Shown in pieces: positions 25,570 through 36,969 of a stretch of 64,000 nucleotides of DNA. The stretch's first letter is position 1. Every line of letters starts with the position of its first letter. The notes below the pieces were generated by a model. It was given only the letters and a program-made list of their open reading frames with translations, did not search any database and was not told where the DNA came from. Position numbers and translations under genes: made by a program. The stretch spans positions 7,316,001 through 7,380,000 of the forward strand of contig JAKZAN010000004.1 of assembly GCA_023053545.1 (NCBI GenBank). The letters run 5' to 3'. This stretch comes from Lepidurus packardi (taxonomy: Eukaryota > Arthropoda > Branchiopoda > Notostraca > Triopsidae).

Positions 25570-27891
25570 ATGATGGTAAGCAAGGGCAGGACGTGTGACT
25601 CGGTCAGAAACCATGTAGTAAAAGGTAAAGTGATTTCGGTTATATTGTAAAAAGTAACGAACACTTCTTACGTATAGTGTTCCTAGCTTGTTTGTTAATA
25701 CCGGATTATACCACTGCGAATTGCTTCTGTAATCTAAATTATACAACTCGTCAAGCTAGGGACCAGGAAATTGAAAGCAACACAAAGGAATACATTCACG
25801 CATTAACTGCCAATCGGACCGATACCATACGATTGCAAAGTTCCTTTAACCTTACTTTCGAGATTACTAATTACGCAGCAAAGAAGAATCAGAGTCTTGC
25901 GGACTTTGTATTGGCGGGAGGCCTTTATGACATGTCTTGGGTTGTTTTCCCATAAGGTTACAGAACGTTTTTTTAGCATAAATATACGTGACTTAACAGC
26001 TATGTGGATGCGCAGGTTCCTACATGATATTCATAGACGGCAAAAATTTGCCTGATTATGTGCATTATGTCTACCCTAGTATTGTAAAGGATAACCTACG
26101 AGACAGGTCCAAAATATTGAACTACAGACCGCCGATGACTATGATAAATTATAATTATACTAGTCTTGGCTTCGAAAATTTTGCTCCGTCTCTTTGTCAC
26201 TGTAACACAAGCACAGGTAAAATTAAATAAAATAAATCAATCAAAGGCTAAAACTTAGTAGTTAATGCAGCAACTAACGTCAATTTGAAAATGTTTGTGG
26301 TACAGGTTTCTCCATTACCATATACTTTCGGATAGATGTTCCGTTTCAACTTAAATGGGAATCGACTTACACCAGAACTTACACCTTAAACTCGACACTA
26401 TACATGACAGATCTAGAATTAGCGGTACAAATTCCGTGGAAAAGGTCCGGAATCTAAAACGTGTTTCTCCACAGGTTGATGATTACGCTAGTAATGCATT
26501 TGGTGAAGCTTTCATACACTCAGATTTCGGAAACATTGCAACAACCAATATTACGATGCAACTTTACTTCAACGGTCAATATGATGTTTTTTGGAGTAGT
26601 GACACTTCTGAAGTTAACAACAAATTACGCAACATGACTACCTTACACCTAAAATTTCTTAAAACTAACTTGACATTGACTAACCCGCCGCGTGCAATGG
26701 GGTGTAAGTTATGGAACTTGCTACAATCAATACGAAAAATAATAACGATTCTTCTTTTCTTAGGTTATTTTCGGGTTGATTATTCAGACAAAGAATGTAC
26801 AAAACCCACAATTTCGCCTACAACTACTACAATAACGACAAGTACGCTAACCGTCGCAACTGACGCAGAGCCTTCCGTAACAACTGACGCAGAAACTTCC
26901 GTAACAACTGACGCAGAAACTTCCGTAACAACTGTAGCGGAAACTTCCGTAACAACTGAAATGAGCTCAAATCCGTCAAGCTCAAACGGGGCATCCACTA
27001 CCTTAACCAATACTGTGGACGCTGGTACTTCAAATCCTCTCAGCAACAATTCCAGCTACTTAACAACAACAATCAACAGGAACATCATGGGAAGCACTAC
27101 ACCCACTATAATAACAAAGCAATCTAATGTCTCTTCGACAACGAATGTTCCAGGATACAATAACACCTTGACGTCCACGTATACTCAATTGTCCACGAGT
27201 TACACGACAGGTAATCAATAAGTAGGATGGAAATTCATGACAGTTATCACCCAAAATTTAATTTTTCATTGAAATATGAAGGCAGTTCGCTGGTATCAAA
27301 TCAAAATTTGGTCAACAGCACAGAAACTGTCTCATCAGTTAAGGGTAATACCAGCAATACTATTACAATAGATTTGCCTCTTGTGACAACTTCAAACGAA
27401 ACAATTTCAACTAAAGCTAGTTCGACTACTCTATCCACCAACCTTAGCGCGACCAGTTTACCACAAACACCCGTAAATGCATTCCAAAGTCTTTTAAATT
27501 CAGCCACCGCAGATTCGACAACAAAACTGTAGACGAGGACAACGTTCGACAAAGATCCGCTCTTCCTAGCCCAGGTGCCGGTAATTAATAAGGTGTACAA
27601 TGGTGAGCGTAGGTTTTATTCAAGCTCCTTGTGCGGAAGAATTAAATAATTTTTGTAACCAACAGATCGGATTCTGCTAAAACGTGTTCAAGGGACCGTA
27701 GGATATGTAAGCGATCAGGACTATTTCTACACAATCGCAATTTCAGCTGCTCTTGGTAAGTATCAAATCTCTTGTTCCCAAAAAATTATACAATTTGATA
27801 CTTTTGTCCAGGGATACTTATTATTACAGGGCTTTGTCTCATATTCTGCCAGATAGACTGGGTTGCCTTTCTTGCGCCGAAAAAGACTTAA
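25570..27891 (+). pseudogene. Array copy 2: broken, near-identical to copy 5
   Basis: Exons by alignment to copy 5: 25570-25624, 25678-25956, 26016-26216, 26306-26424, 26475-26703, 26764-27210, 27282-27602, 27666-27755, 27812-27891. All splice sites are kept. The reading frame is stopped at the end of exon 2 (TAA at 25953-25955 where copy 5 has TCA) and again in the last stalk exon (TAG at 27530-27532). Fifteen bases are missing in exon 3, removing the PLGAY element that all intact copies carry in some form (PLGVY, PLGTY, PIGVY). The stalk holds four copies of an 8-residue Thr/Ser repeat. Flanks match copy 4 while the body matches copy 5, so this gene looks like the product of replacement by a copy-5-like sequence. 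Confidence 0.88.
26860..26960 (+). repeat. 24-bp coding minisatellite in the stalk exon of copy 2
   Basis: Four tandem units of 24 bp encode (T)DAETSVTT-like octapeptides (variants DAEPSVTT and VAETSVTT). Copy 5 has the same four at about 42170-42270, while copy 4 has a single unit (NAETSVTT), so the repeat grew after the copies separated. Added units lengthen an O-glycosylation-rich stalk in steps of eight residues. Confidence 0.85.
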
Positions 27892-28127
27892 GTCAAGTAA
27901 TGAATTATACATGAGATTATTCCTTCTAATTACGTTTTATTTTGGCTTTATACATATTAGTGTTTTTAGCCTAAATAATCGTGTGCTACTTCGCTTAATT
28001 TTTAAGAAGAATATTGACGAAGTTTACAAGGTTACCAATAGCATAGCAACACGAGTTCACGGTTGCAATGTCCTTCACCGGAAACTTTATTGACTTTTCA
28101 TGTTGATCGCCCACAGAAAAGTACCCG

Positions 28128-28250
28128 CTTGTTTTGTTCCAAAAAAATATACAATTTGATATTTTTGTCCAGAGATATTGATTATTACAGGGCTTTATCT
28201 CATATTCTGCCAGATAGACTGGGTTGTCTTACTTGCGCCAAAAAAGGCCT
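28128..28250 (+). pseudogene. Orphan last exon of an array member
   Basis: The end of an intron (TTTTTGTCCAG) is followed by an exon-8-like block reading a hydrophobic helix and then CQIDWVVLLAPKKA, the membrane end of copy 4. It sits about 280 bp after the complete last exon of copy 2. It is best explained as what remained of the original copy-4-type gene when its body was replaced by a copy-5-type gene. Confidence 0.75.
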
Positions 28251-28489
28251 AAGTTAGAAATGCATTTTCTTCTAAAATATCTTTTATTTTGGTTTTTTAA
28301 ATATGTGTTACTAGGCTAAATATTAGTTTGTTGTGTCTGTTAATTTTTTAAACAGAATTTGAAAGAATTCTGATTGTTTATAGCATAACAACACGAGTTC
28401 ACGGTTGCAATGTCCACCAGAAAATGTATCGACTTTTTAAGTTGGTCGCTCACAATAAAAGTACCCGTACTGATAACAGCATTGAAACA

Positions 28490-28690
28490 CTCACCAATCC
28501 AAAAATTACTAGAAAATTAATCACTTTTAGAGGTTATCTATAATGTCTGATATCTATAGACGCCAACTTTACCTAAACCTAATACAAAGGTAACCATTTA
28601 TCCAGCAAACAAGAGCACAGTCGATCCTCTTCGCGTATTACAAATTAATTCAACAATAATTTCTGGACTTTGTCTCGCACTTTGAAAAAT
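28490..28690 (+). pseudogene. Decayed stalk-exon relic (copy 6 type)
   Basis: The stretch ATTACTAGAAAATTAAT and what follows, through an acceptor-like TATAG, CGCCAACTTTACCTAAACC and a later ATTCAACAATAATTTC, aligns to the stalk intron and second stalk exon of copy 6 (46252-46420). The frame is lost. Matching relics occur at about 37208-37385 and, more weakly, at about 39795-39990. Confidence 0.65.
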
Positions 28691-30012
28691 GACTGTATTG
28701 ACCTGGCAGCATCAAAGCAAAATATCGTCTAGTAATTTCTTTAACTTTTAAGCAAATTTTGGCAGTACGCCAACCAAACTGTTACTCACTTTCAGTCTCA
28801 AAGAAATTGATTCTGACAATATTAAGTCATTGGAAACTAGCTAAGTCTTATTGTCCGTATTTGATGTCTTTCACAAAGGAGTGTGATTCCCGTTAGACTG
28901 TAAAGGAAGACCGAGTCCGCCATAATAGAATATACCGAACATTATTTTACCAATGCGCAATACCAATTCTCCGTGAACACCGTCTCGAACTCTCAAACTC
29001 TAACCACCAGCCCAACTCCAGGAGAGACGGTAGGAAACCCTCGAGAGTTACAATATGAATAAGCAAGAGTAAAATGAGAGTTTGCCACAATAATATAGAT
29101 ACTTCTCTCTTCGTAAGATCTTCTCTCTTCACGATCCAAAATTAGCAACGGAATTCAATACATATAGCAGACGTAAGCATTTCCTCAAGAAAGTTCTTAA
29201 ACTAAGATTTCTATCATATATAGCTGTTCTACAGTTTATAAAGAGCTCAGCTGGGTGCTTTGTATTAAATTTGCTTTATACCATTTTTTTAACTAGCACT
29301 ATAGAGTTCAAATCGACTAGGATACCTGTGATCCGACATCACTTTGAGCAGTTTTTCGTATTATTGAAAGAGGTCTATTGTTCAACCCTTCCAAAGCTAT
29401 TGTACTACTTCCACAGAACTCCCACAAGTACTGTGCTTTTGTGAATTGCGAGGGGTTTGAAGCACAAATTTCAACCACATGATATGACATATCAACTCTT
29501 AGACAAATCATACAAATCGTTTTCGTTACTCCTTCCAATAGTATTATTATTAGCGCAATAAATTCTTATAACATCTCCACGAAAATGGACATAATTATCA
29601 TGTTGCTTTCAATGTAAATTTTTCAATTGTCCCTGGTTACAGTTGCTGTATATTGCTTTGGTGTACTTGAGACATATACTTTAAATTAAGATTGCAATCA
29701 CGTATCTGTATTCTACCTAAAAAATAGTTCAGCTAACGAACACAGAATCAATAACGTATATCTTGGTTCGCACTTGCTTTATCTTATATTTTTTTGGAAA
29801 TAGCATAAGTCCTTAACCTGTACATCTGGGTTCCGACATCGGTTTGAGTAATTGTCTTGTGTTATTGGAAGGTCATGGACGTGGCATTTGGATGAGTGAT
29901 TACATAGATTACACAGATATATTGCATAGATACACTACGAAAATGGAATTTAGATGATCTTACTACATATAAGTGAGTAGAACGCAAAGACTGAAGATCA
30001 AAACGATGTCGG

Positions 30013-30060
30013 GGTCCGGCGTCCTTATGTCCTCGTCCTTATGTCCTCGTCCTTATGTCC
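30013..30060 (+). repeat. 14-bp minisatellite (GTCCTTATGTCCTC)n
   Basis: About three direct units. The duplicate position in spacer B (near 38740) has only one unit followed by GTCCTCGTGTCGTCC, so the repeat number differs between the two duplicated halves. Confidence 0.8.
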
Positions 30061-31455
30061 TCGTCCTCGAGTCGTCCTTGTACCCAACAGATATATTGCA
30101 TAGATTTTTGTCCGTAGTGCTAGCGATTATTGTCGTCCTAGTGGTGGGGTTTGGCGTCCTTCTATCTTTCTTGTGACGTAATTTTAAAACGGCATAAGCA
30201 CCTTTTAATATCTGTGACGCTTAACCAATGAGCAGACTTTTTGAACTATAAATGCTATACGTCCCTTAAAAGATAACGGACCGGTCATCCTTGTCTCGTG
30301 GTATAGCGTCCATCTGTCGAGTCATCCTTGTGTCTACTTCCTTAAATTGCAATGAATTTCCTTGGTAAATTTTGAAAAACACAAAAAAACCTGCTGATCA
30401 CTTCAGACATAAAAATAAATTAGAGTCTGAAAATATTAAGGCACTGGAAACTTTTAAGCCTTAACGCCTGTTTTTGATGATTTTCACACTGGAGTGTGAT
30501 TTCCTGCAATGTTGTAATTAAATACAGAATACGCAATAACAGAATAAGATACTTGTCTTCTCCGAAGATATATTGCAGGGTGAATTTTTGTTTTAGTACG
30601 ATTCACGATCAAGCAAAAGCAAGAAGCAAAAAAAAACTAATTATTTGGAAGATTCTTAAAGTATTTCTTAAAGTATTCTGGGTGGTATTCCGATTATTAA
30701 AAACTAGACATCGTTTAATAAGGGCATCATTTAGAGAAGTTTTAATTCCGAAGAGAATTTCAAAGCGAAAATACACCGAAACTGCCAAGAAGCACGCATA
30801 AAGTACTTATTCTTCTTTCTTGACAGGACAAAACACCCGGATTTGCTATGCTCATCTATACGATGCTGGGGTTAGGATGATTACATAAGATTTGTTAGAA
30901 TCTGAAGCGTGGAAAACAGGGACTACATCATTATCGCAATCCAATCTCAAAAGACAAAGCTATTTTTAAGCACTGTCGTTACTTAGCAAAGACAGACGAA
31001 AACAATTTAATTCATAGTGATCATCGGAGTGAGACTTAAAGTAAAGAAATTTGAAGGTCATATAATAGCGGTAATAAATGCATACGCCCTCTACTAAGGG
31101 TCTCATAGAAAAGGCTTGTTTCTGACGGAGAATATTGCTTGCTTCTGACGGAGAATTTGCTTTGACAGTAACGTTTGTAATAAACGTACGATACATGGTC
31201 CCTTTCTGGCCCTCTTGAAGGTGATAGTCATTCCTTATACTCCAAGAAGAGTAGCTTTTTTACTGAAGAAAACATTATGTTGGTGTTATTTTGTTTAGAC
31301 TCCATGGTAACTATAGCTATCTCGAATGGTAAAACGCGTTGTCCGTGTCCTTATAACACCGTGCTACCTAGTACTGTCTTGGTTGTCTATCAGGATTAAT
31401 AGAACATAGTACATGTTAATTTTTGTTTCAATTTATGAAATTTGTTGATCTAGAA

Positions 31456-33929
31456 ATGCTACAGGTGGGTAGAAAGAAAACGAATGCTGGCAAAAGCTTG
31501 TCAGTCTACATGGGTAAGATAACAACTAAAGAAACTATCTGTGAGTACTAATAATGCGCACGTTGAACAGTTTTACTTGTCGGTCTAGTGATGATTGACT
31601 TTTGTGGTGCTGACTGTATTTGCAACCTAAATTCTACAACCAGACAAGACAGGGATGAAAAATTCGTAACTTATGCGAAGAAGACTTTCGAGCAGTATAC
31701 GAAAAACCAAACGGATTATTTACAGCCAAAAATAGGACAACAAACAAACGGAGGAAATACATCCAGTTTCAACCTTACTTCAAATCTAAATAATTATTAT
31801 GCTAACAAAAGTTGGAATGTTTGGGATTCTGTACTGTTGGGAGACTTGTTCAGCATTGACTGGAAACAGTTTTCTTCAGGTAAGCCCATGATGAAATGGT
31901 TGCTTAACCGTTAAACAAGTTTGCCCAGTATAACAAAACATTTACACCTAGTTTTAAAAAGAGGATATTAATACCATTACTTTAGGCTACACAGGAAATG
32001 TATCTGGACATATATGCTCTTATAACAATAACATCCTACAATGCTACGGAGACATGGTGTCGTTGGATACTTATCTAAAAAACGATTACTTCCTTTTTTT
32101 GGGGAAACCTCTACGAAGTATTGCCACCGAAGCTCGGTTTCCGATAGGTGTTTATAGACCTTATCTATATCGGAACTCCAATTACAGCAGTTACGATACC
32201 TCAAAAACTTCTTGGTCGATCTGCCGATGTTCACCAAATATAAGTACGTATATCGCTACTCGAACAGTTCTTAAACAAGCCGCAAAATTCACATATGTTT
32301 AACTTTCAACTGTATTTCACTCGAGTTCTCTATAGGTTTCTCTTACAGTCTTCGCTTTTTAATAAACACTACATACACAACACTGCAGCCATATAAGAAA
32401 AGTTGGCTAAAAGATTCACTAATAATGACGGACATCGAGTTAGCGGTATATACGAATATTTAAAAAAAAAGGCAAACCTCCGATTTCTTATATCTCATTT
32501 AGGTTGACAAGATAATTAGTTCCGCAGTCGGGGAAACCTATATACACTCCAGCTTTGACGGATGGAGTACTTCTAATGATAGTACCTTTTATGTGAGAAT
32601 CTACTTCAAGGGTAAACGCGAGAATTGGTGGGGTAATACCATTTCGGATACTATCGAGAAATTAGGAAACGTAACTATTCTGCAAATGAACTTGCTGAAG
32701 ATCAATCTGAGTTTTAGGCTAAGCATCAGAGATTGTAAGTTCTTTTCTCTGCAAGTTCTTACAATACAAATATTAATTATCATTGACTGCCTATAGGTAA
32801 ACTCTACGAAAATGGTAAAGTAAGCATTTGTAATGCATCAACTACGGGTATAAACTTCACAGATACAACTAAAATCATCAGTGGCAATGGAAATAACACA
32901 GTGACTGACGATAGCTTATTATCAGACGTTGTATACTTTAATAATTCGGATACAACTCAAGAAGAGACTGCTACGACACATTGGTCAAATATTACATTGA
33001 CACACTCGACAAATGTTACCACAACACAATTAAGTGTGCCTGAAACAACCAAAGAATTACCGTCTGCGTATCCCACTACCCTTTTATCTAATCAGGTATC
33101 GGGCATAAGCGTGACAAGTTCTATCGACCCAAGTTTCACCATAACTACCCACACTTCAACAGTAAATTCAACTCTGGGTAGTACAATACTTGTACTAAAC
33201 GTATCTCAACGCTTAACTACTTACCAAACAGTAAATTACAACGGGACGAATAACTTTACCACTTCTTCTGCAATTATATCTGACACATCCCAAGCCGTGA
33301 CCACTGTAATACTGACCCAGAACGCTAGTGGTACAATAAGCCCGTCTTCTGTCCCATTCAACAGCATATCTACCTTAGGTCTATCCAATTTGACCTCACG
33401 TAATGACACATCAAATAATATCCTTCTTACCACCTTAAGCAGTACAATAGAAAGTACACCCCAAAACATATCAAGCTACTCTTCAGGAGCGACTAACAAG
33501 TCTACAACATCTTTGTCGAGGACGACTTTAAACGTAACCAGTTTACTAAAAACTGAGCCTCAAACAACCAATTCCATAACAAGTGATTTATTGTTTAAAG
33601 CTCACGCTCCAATAATAAAAAAAATATATAATGGTAAGCTACAATGCAGCATCATATTAATCTAAAGAATTATAATTCTCTTTGATTAACAGACAAGGCT
33701 CTCTTGAGACGTGTAGAAGGAACGGTAGCTTCTGTGACGTACGATAGTTACTTTTATACAATCACGATTCCTGTTGCTCTCTGTAATTCGTATCTATATT
33801 TTATTCCAAGATAGATTCCCTAATATATTTCGCCACACTGCAGGCATTGTCGCGGTTTCTTTATTCTGTATCCTATTATTACAGACAGACTGGATTGGAA
33901 GAGCAGATAAAAGGGAAAATATGGTATAA
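31456..33929 (+). CDS. Array copy 3: intact mucin-like type I membrane glycoprotein, unrecognised family
   Basis: Exons 31456-31513, 31571-31879, 31986-32243, 32336-32445, 32503-32734, 32797-33633, 33693-33782, 33844-33929 (659 residues). Exon 1 gives a short basic start and exon 2 a hydrophobic signal segment ending DFCGADCICNLNSTTRQDRD. Exon 3 carries the family element FPIGVY and ends with a CRC pair. Exon 4 ends in MTDIELA. Exon 5 holds VGETYIHSSF and a YFKGK block. Exon 6 is a roughly 280-residue Thr/Ser/Asn-rich stalk with many NxS/T sequons. Exon 7 gives DKALLRRVEGTVAS and the start of the membrane helix (YTITIPVAL), and exon 8 its end (LLLQTDWIGRADKRENMV). Every junction is GT..AG with matching phase. 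The protein should sit on the cell surface with a tail of under 15 residues. Function unknown. Confidence 0.88.
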
Positions 33930-34671
33930 CTGACCACTTGTTCAGTGTCCAGTCAACTATAATAAGTTTCGAAGACTTTTGCTGTGGATAGGGTTATAAA
34001 GCACGTCGACCTAGCCGCAATCCTCGCTAGTGGAGCACATGTGTTGTGCTCTTCGGGGCGAGTCTTACGATAATCACAAAACATAATGAAGTCACGCAAT
34101 GGTTTATCTGTCCCATTAATGCTTAATTGAAAAAATATACTACTAAATACTGTGTGGTTCTCGTTAAAAAATAACTATAAAAACTTCTTTGAATGTATAT
34201 TCAAAAGCAAACATTTTAATCAGATTTCCTTCTGAATCGTTACTTGCAATATCCGTTGTGCAGAAAAAAAAGTTCGGAGCTGAGGATCCATCAAGGCCCT
34301 CTTTCCGTGAAACTTATTTTTGTTATCTAGCAATTGTTTAACATCGACTATAGGACACCTGGGGACCCACATCGCTTTAAGTACATGCCTCACGTTACTG
34401 GAGGGGTCAAGTGTTCAAGGTCAAGTCCTTTCGTCCGGAATACGCATTAGTATTGCTTTCCTCGTGAAGATAAATTTTAGTGATATTTTTTGTTTCCTTT
34501 GAGCAATCAATAAAAGTTGCATAGCTACTGTCGTTTTCTTGCACTGCGAAGGGTTAGAAGCTCCGAGTTCTACCGTAGTCCTCGTTTCATAGTGTTGCTT
34601 CTGTTGGGATTGTCAGGTGTTCATTTCAACCTAAAGTCCGTTTTTACACATAGAAGGAATACTGTGCAACT
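33930..34671. other. Spacer between copies 3 and 4
   Basis: No gene is seen. From about 34192 it is duplicated upstream of copy 2 (25097-25569). It should contain the 3' end of copy 3 and the promoter of copy 4. Confidence 0.65.
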
Positions 34672-36969
34672 ATGATGGTAAGCAAGGGCAGGACGTGTGA
34701 CTCGGGCCGAAATCATGTAGTAAAAGGTAAAGTGATTTCGGTTATATTGTAAGAAGTAACGAGCACTTTTTACGGATAGTGTTCCTAGTTTGTTTGTTAA
34801 TCCCGGAGTACGCCGCGGATATATGTAAGTGTAGTCTAAATTATACAACTCGACAAGCTAGGAACAAAGAAGTAGAAAGAAATGTGAGACAGCACATTCG
34901 AGAATTTACGACCACCAAATCGGACTACGTACTTTCAAATACAAATCCTCCCTTTAACCTTACTTCCAAATTAATTATTCATACAAGCGAAAACCAAAGC
35001 CTTGCGGACTTTGTAGTTGCGGGGGGCCTGTACTAAATATCTTGGAATAATCTCTCGGCAGGTAAATCTAACAGTTAAAACTGTATACGGTAAAACAGTT
35101 TATGTGCAATTTGCAGGATACTCAGGAGATATTCGCACTAGCATGTTCACGTGGAAAATTTTGCCTATTTACTTACAAGAAGACTACGCTCAAGATTTAA
35201 AACGGAGTCTACGAGAAAAGTCACGAGGATTCGACTATCCTTTTGGTGCGTACACACCGCCGTTGTCAGGCAGAGCTTACAGTTATATGGGTTTCGACTG
35301 GGGAAATAATCCTCCGTCCCTTTGTAACTGTTATACAGGCACAGGTAACGCATACAACCAAAATTAGCTAACAGCTAAATATACAGCAAGTATAATATCA
35401 TTTTTAATATGCTCGTGCAGGTTTTGTTTATAGAATCAAGTTTTGGGTAGATACCACTTTGTATCTTACAGAGGGCACGGCTAAATACTGGTCGGTGAAT
35501 ACCACGCTATTTATGACAGATACAGAATTAGCGGTAAAACTTCTGATGTAAAAATAGTACGGATTTTAAACGTGCTTTCCAAAAGGTTGACGATTATGCT
35601 AGTTACGCATTTGGTGAAGTTTACTTACAGTCATTTTTTGAAAACACGACAATTAGAGAAGCCAATCCTTTTACGATGAAACTGTACTTCAAGGGTCAAT
35701 ATGATAACTTTTGGAGTAATAGCACTTCGGAAGTTAACAACAAGCTCCGCAACATGACCACATTACAACTGAAATTTCTTAAAATTAACTTAACACTGAC
35801 TAGCCCGCCGCTTGTAATAGGGTGTAAGTCACCGATCTTTCTGCAATAATTAAGAAAATAAATATTGATTTTCTTCTAGGTGATTTTCGGGTTGATTTTT
35901 ATGACAAAACATGTACTGAACCCACAATTTCGCTATCAACTTCTCAGAATAGTACAATAATGACGAGTACGCTAGCTGATGGCCAAAATGATTCATTCTC
36001 GACAACTGGAGCAGCTAACGCAGAAACTTCCGTTACAACTGAGATGAGCTCAAATCCGTCAATCTCAAACGGGGTGCCCAATACATTAGTCAATAGTGTG
36101 GATACTGATGCGTCAAATTCTGTCATCACCAATTCCAGCAACTTAACAACAAACAACGACGGCTTTACGGGAAACACGAGCATAACGCAGCAATCCAATT
36201 TCTCTTTTGAAACGAATGTTTCAGCATATAATAACACCTTGAACTTGAACTCTACTTATACTCAGCCGTCCATAAATTATACGACAGGTAATCAATTATT
36301 TGGGTGGAAATTCATGATATTTCTCACCAATAATTCAATAATTCATTAAAATGTGAAGGCAGTTCACTGATACCAAATCAAAGTTTGGCCAACAGCACAG
36401 AAACTGTCTCATCAGCAACGGGTAATACCAACAATACGATTACAACAGATTGGCCCCTTACGACAACTTCAAACGAAACAACTTTAACTACAGCTAGTTC
36501 GACCACTGCATCCAGTGACTTTAGCTTGACCAGTTTATCACAAACTCCTGTAAAGGCATCCCAAAGTCCTTTAAGTTCCAGCATCAAAGCTTCGACAACA
36601 GAACTGCCAACGGGGACAACGTTCGACAAGGATCCGCTTTTCCTAGCCAGGGTGCCAGTAATTAGTAAGGTGTACAATGGTGAGTGTACAATTGTTATTT
36701 AAACTCTTTTCATGGAAGAATTAAATAATTTTTGTAACCAACAGATCGGATTCTGCTAAAACGTGTTCAAGGGACAGTAGAATATGTAAGCGATCAGGAC
36801 TATTTCTACACAATCGCAATTCCAGCTGCTCTTGGTAAGTATCAAATCCCTTGTTCCAAAAAATTATACAGTTGGCTATTTTTGTCCAGGGATACTTATT
36901 ATTACAGGGCTTTGTCTCATATTCTGCCAGATAGACTGGGTTGTCTTACTTGCGCCAAAACAGGCCTGA
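34672..36969 (+). pseudogene. Array copy 4: complete exon set with one premature stop
   Basis: Exons 34672-34726, 34780-35061, 35117-35344, 35421-35533, 35586-35823, 35880-36287, 36359-36679, 36745-36834, 36890-36969. All splice sites and phases agree with copy 5, and exons 3-9 are open. The only defect I see is TAA at 35034-35036 near the end of exon 2 (GGLY-stop-ISW, where copy 5 has GGLYDMSW). The ectodomain differs clearly from copies 2 and 5 in exon 3 (SYMGFDWGNNPPSLCNCYTG), while the stalk end and membrane exons are nearly identical. With a single lesion it may be a recent pseudogene or a null allele segregating in the population. Confidence 0.85.

Larger units (their letters stand above)
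27892..31455. other. Spacer A with family relics
   Basis: No intact gene is present. The part to about 28128 is the 3' flank shared with copy 5. At 28128-28250 follows a second, orphan last exon of the family (relic listed separately). At about 28490-28690 lies a decayed stalk exon resembling copy 6 (relic listed separately). From 28870 to about 30605 it matches 37590-39300 of spacer B. A minisatellite lies near 30013-30060. The remaining 0.8 kb before copy 3 has no counterpart in the other half of the duplication and should contain the copy 3 promoter. Confidence 0.7.

Noticed and set aside
26780-27049. Minus-strand Val/Ser-rich frames opposite stalk exons (also 27301-27600, 36378-36677, 42080-42358, 42610-42909)
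   Set aside because: These are antisense readings of Thr-codon-rich stalk exons and recur wherever such an exon occurs.
30496-30801. A 101-codon basic frame in spacer A
   Set aside because: The duplicate in spacer B (39204-39509) diverges in frame after the first third, so coding constraint is absent.
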